Positions 63,273-64,000 of a stretch of 64,000 nucleotides of DNA are shown here, in pieces. The position numbers and the translations under genes are program-made. Position 1 is the first letter of the stretch, and each line of letters begins with the position of its first letter. The notes below the pieces were generated by a model, which was given only the letters and a program-made list of their open reading frames with translations, was not told the DNA's origin and did no database searches. Source of the DNA: Oxyruncus cristatus (taxonomy: Eukaryota > Chordata > Aves > Passeriformes > Cotingidae). The stretch lies in contig VXAY01001965.1 of NCBI GenBank assembly GCA_013399855.1, positions 576,519 to 640,518 on the forward strand, given 5' to 3'.

Positions 63273-64000
63273 AGAATCACAGAATATACAAAGTTAGACT
63301 GGACCCACTGGAATCATTGAGCCCAGCCCTTACCCCTGCACAGGACAGCCCCAGGAGTCACACCATGTGCCTGAGAATATTGTCCAAATTCTCAAACTCT
63401 GTCAGGCTCTGTGATGTGACCACTTCTCTGGGGAGCCTGTTCCAGTGCCCAATCACCCTCTGGGGGCAGAACCTTTTTCTAATATGCAACCTAAACTGCC
63501 CCTGACACAACATCGGGCCATTCTCTCAGGTCCTGTCACTGGTCACCACAGAGAAGAGATCAGTGCCTGCCCCTCCTCTTCCCCTCATGAGGAAGTTGTA
63601 GACTGCAATGGGGTCTCCCCTCAATCTCCTCCTATCCAGGCTGAACAGACCAACTGCCCCCAGCTGCTCCTCATATGCCTTCCCCTCAAGGCCCTTCACC
63701 ATCTTCTTTGCCCTCCNGCTGCAGTGATGTCTCCCCTCAATCTTCTCCTCTCCAGGCTGAACAGAACAAGTGCCCCCAGCTGCTCTTCATATGCCTTCCC
63801 CTCAAGGCCCTTCACCATCTTCATTGCCCTCCTTTGGATGCTCTCTGATGGCTTAATATCTTTCCTATATTGCAGTGACCAAATTTGCAATATTCAATAG
63901 GTGAGGCCGCACCAGTGCAGAGCAGAGCAGGACAATCCCCTCCCTCCACTGGCTGGTGATGCTTTGCCTGATGCCCCCCAGGACACAGTTGGCTCTCCTG
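63273..64000 (-). mobile_element. CR1 LINE running off the window, with internal duplication
   Basis: The left edge AGAATCACAGAATATACAAA then GTTAGACTGGACC is a reversed CR1 3' terminus. The reversed 3' UTR follows (CTCTGGGGAGCCTGTTCCAG, TGCCCAATCACCCTC), then ORF2-end sequence (CTGAACAGACCAACTGCCCC, GGCCCTTCACCATCTTC) and GTGAGGCCGCACCAGTGCAG. The minus-strand translation contains ESIQRRAMKMVKGLEGKAYEEQLGALVLFSLERRRLRGD, a typical CR1 ORF2 C-terminal stretch that is relatively intact. It continues beyond base 64000, and a 114-bp segment is duplicated around an N. Confidence 0.95.
63603..63832. repeat. 114-bp tandem duplication inside a CR1, separated by N
   Basis: Copy 1 (63603-63716) and copy 2 (63719-63832) are each 114 bases, begin CTGCA and end TTTGCCCTCC/ATTGCCCTCC, and differ at about nine positions. 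The single undetermined base at 63717 sits between them. Confidence 0.95.

Noticed and set aside
1..64000. CRISPR arrays, bacterial operons or phage modules
   Set aside because: No regularly spaced repeats and no prokaryotic coding density. The repeats present are avian retroelements.

Overview
This window looks like AT-rich, non-coding DNA from a bird nuclear genome, either intergenic or the inside of a very long intron. The main evidence is its repeats. At least nine stretches match CR1, the dominant avian LINE, and several end in the CR1 signature ATTCTGTGATTCTATG or its complement. Three further stretches match two LTR types that I recognise as common in avian endogenous retroviruses. The LTR types suggest a non-galliform (neoavian) bird, but the species cannot be read from the sequence. 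I found no convincing protein-coding exon, tRNA, rRNA, CRISPR array or bacterial-type gene. The open frames present are short. The longest (160 codons, minus strand, 49627-50109) lies antisense across a decayed CR1.

Layout. 1-5.4 kb: AT-rich unique sequence with a small GC-richer patch near 2.2-2.5 kb. 5.4-6.1 kb: a probable minus-strand LTR remnant carrying a GAGAGAAGAAG-type degenerate repeat. 9.7-10.3 kb: a nearly complete solo LTR. 12.9-13.1 kb: a (TTCC)n microsatellite running into an assembly gap. 14.2-14.3 kb: a possible old LINE fragment with an LDYCN motif. 16-19 kb: four CR1 pieces, the first covering the reverse-transcriptase C-terminus and 3' UTR. 19-38 kb: mostly unique DNA with several CpG-retaining blocks that are candidate conserved non-coding elements, a recent 40-bp duplication, palindromes and a second gap. 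43-50.6 kb: the densest repeat cluster, including an LTR inserted into a CR1 with a 5-bp target-site duplication, a CR1 reverse-transcriptase fragment, and a CR1 that keeps part of its ORF1 esterase. 54.8-55.0 kb: a truncated LTR of the 9.7-kb family. 55-61.7 kb: unique DNA with another candidate conserved block. 61.7-64 kb: two minus-strand CR1s, the last running off the window and containing a 114-bp tandem duplication around a single N.

No set of genes works together here. The main readable story is layered retrotransposon insertion and decay in AT-rich DNA, with a few blocks that may be regulatory. I did not see a previously undescribed coding system.
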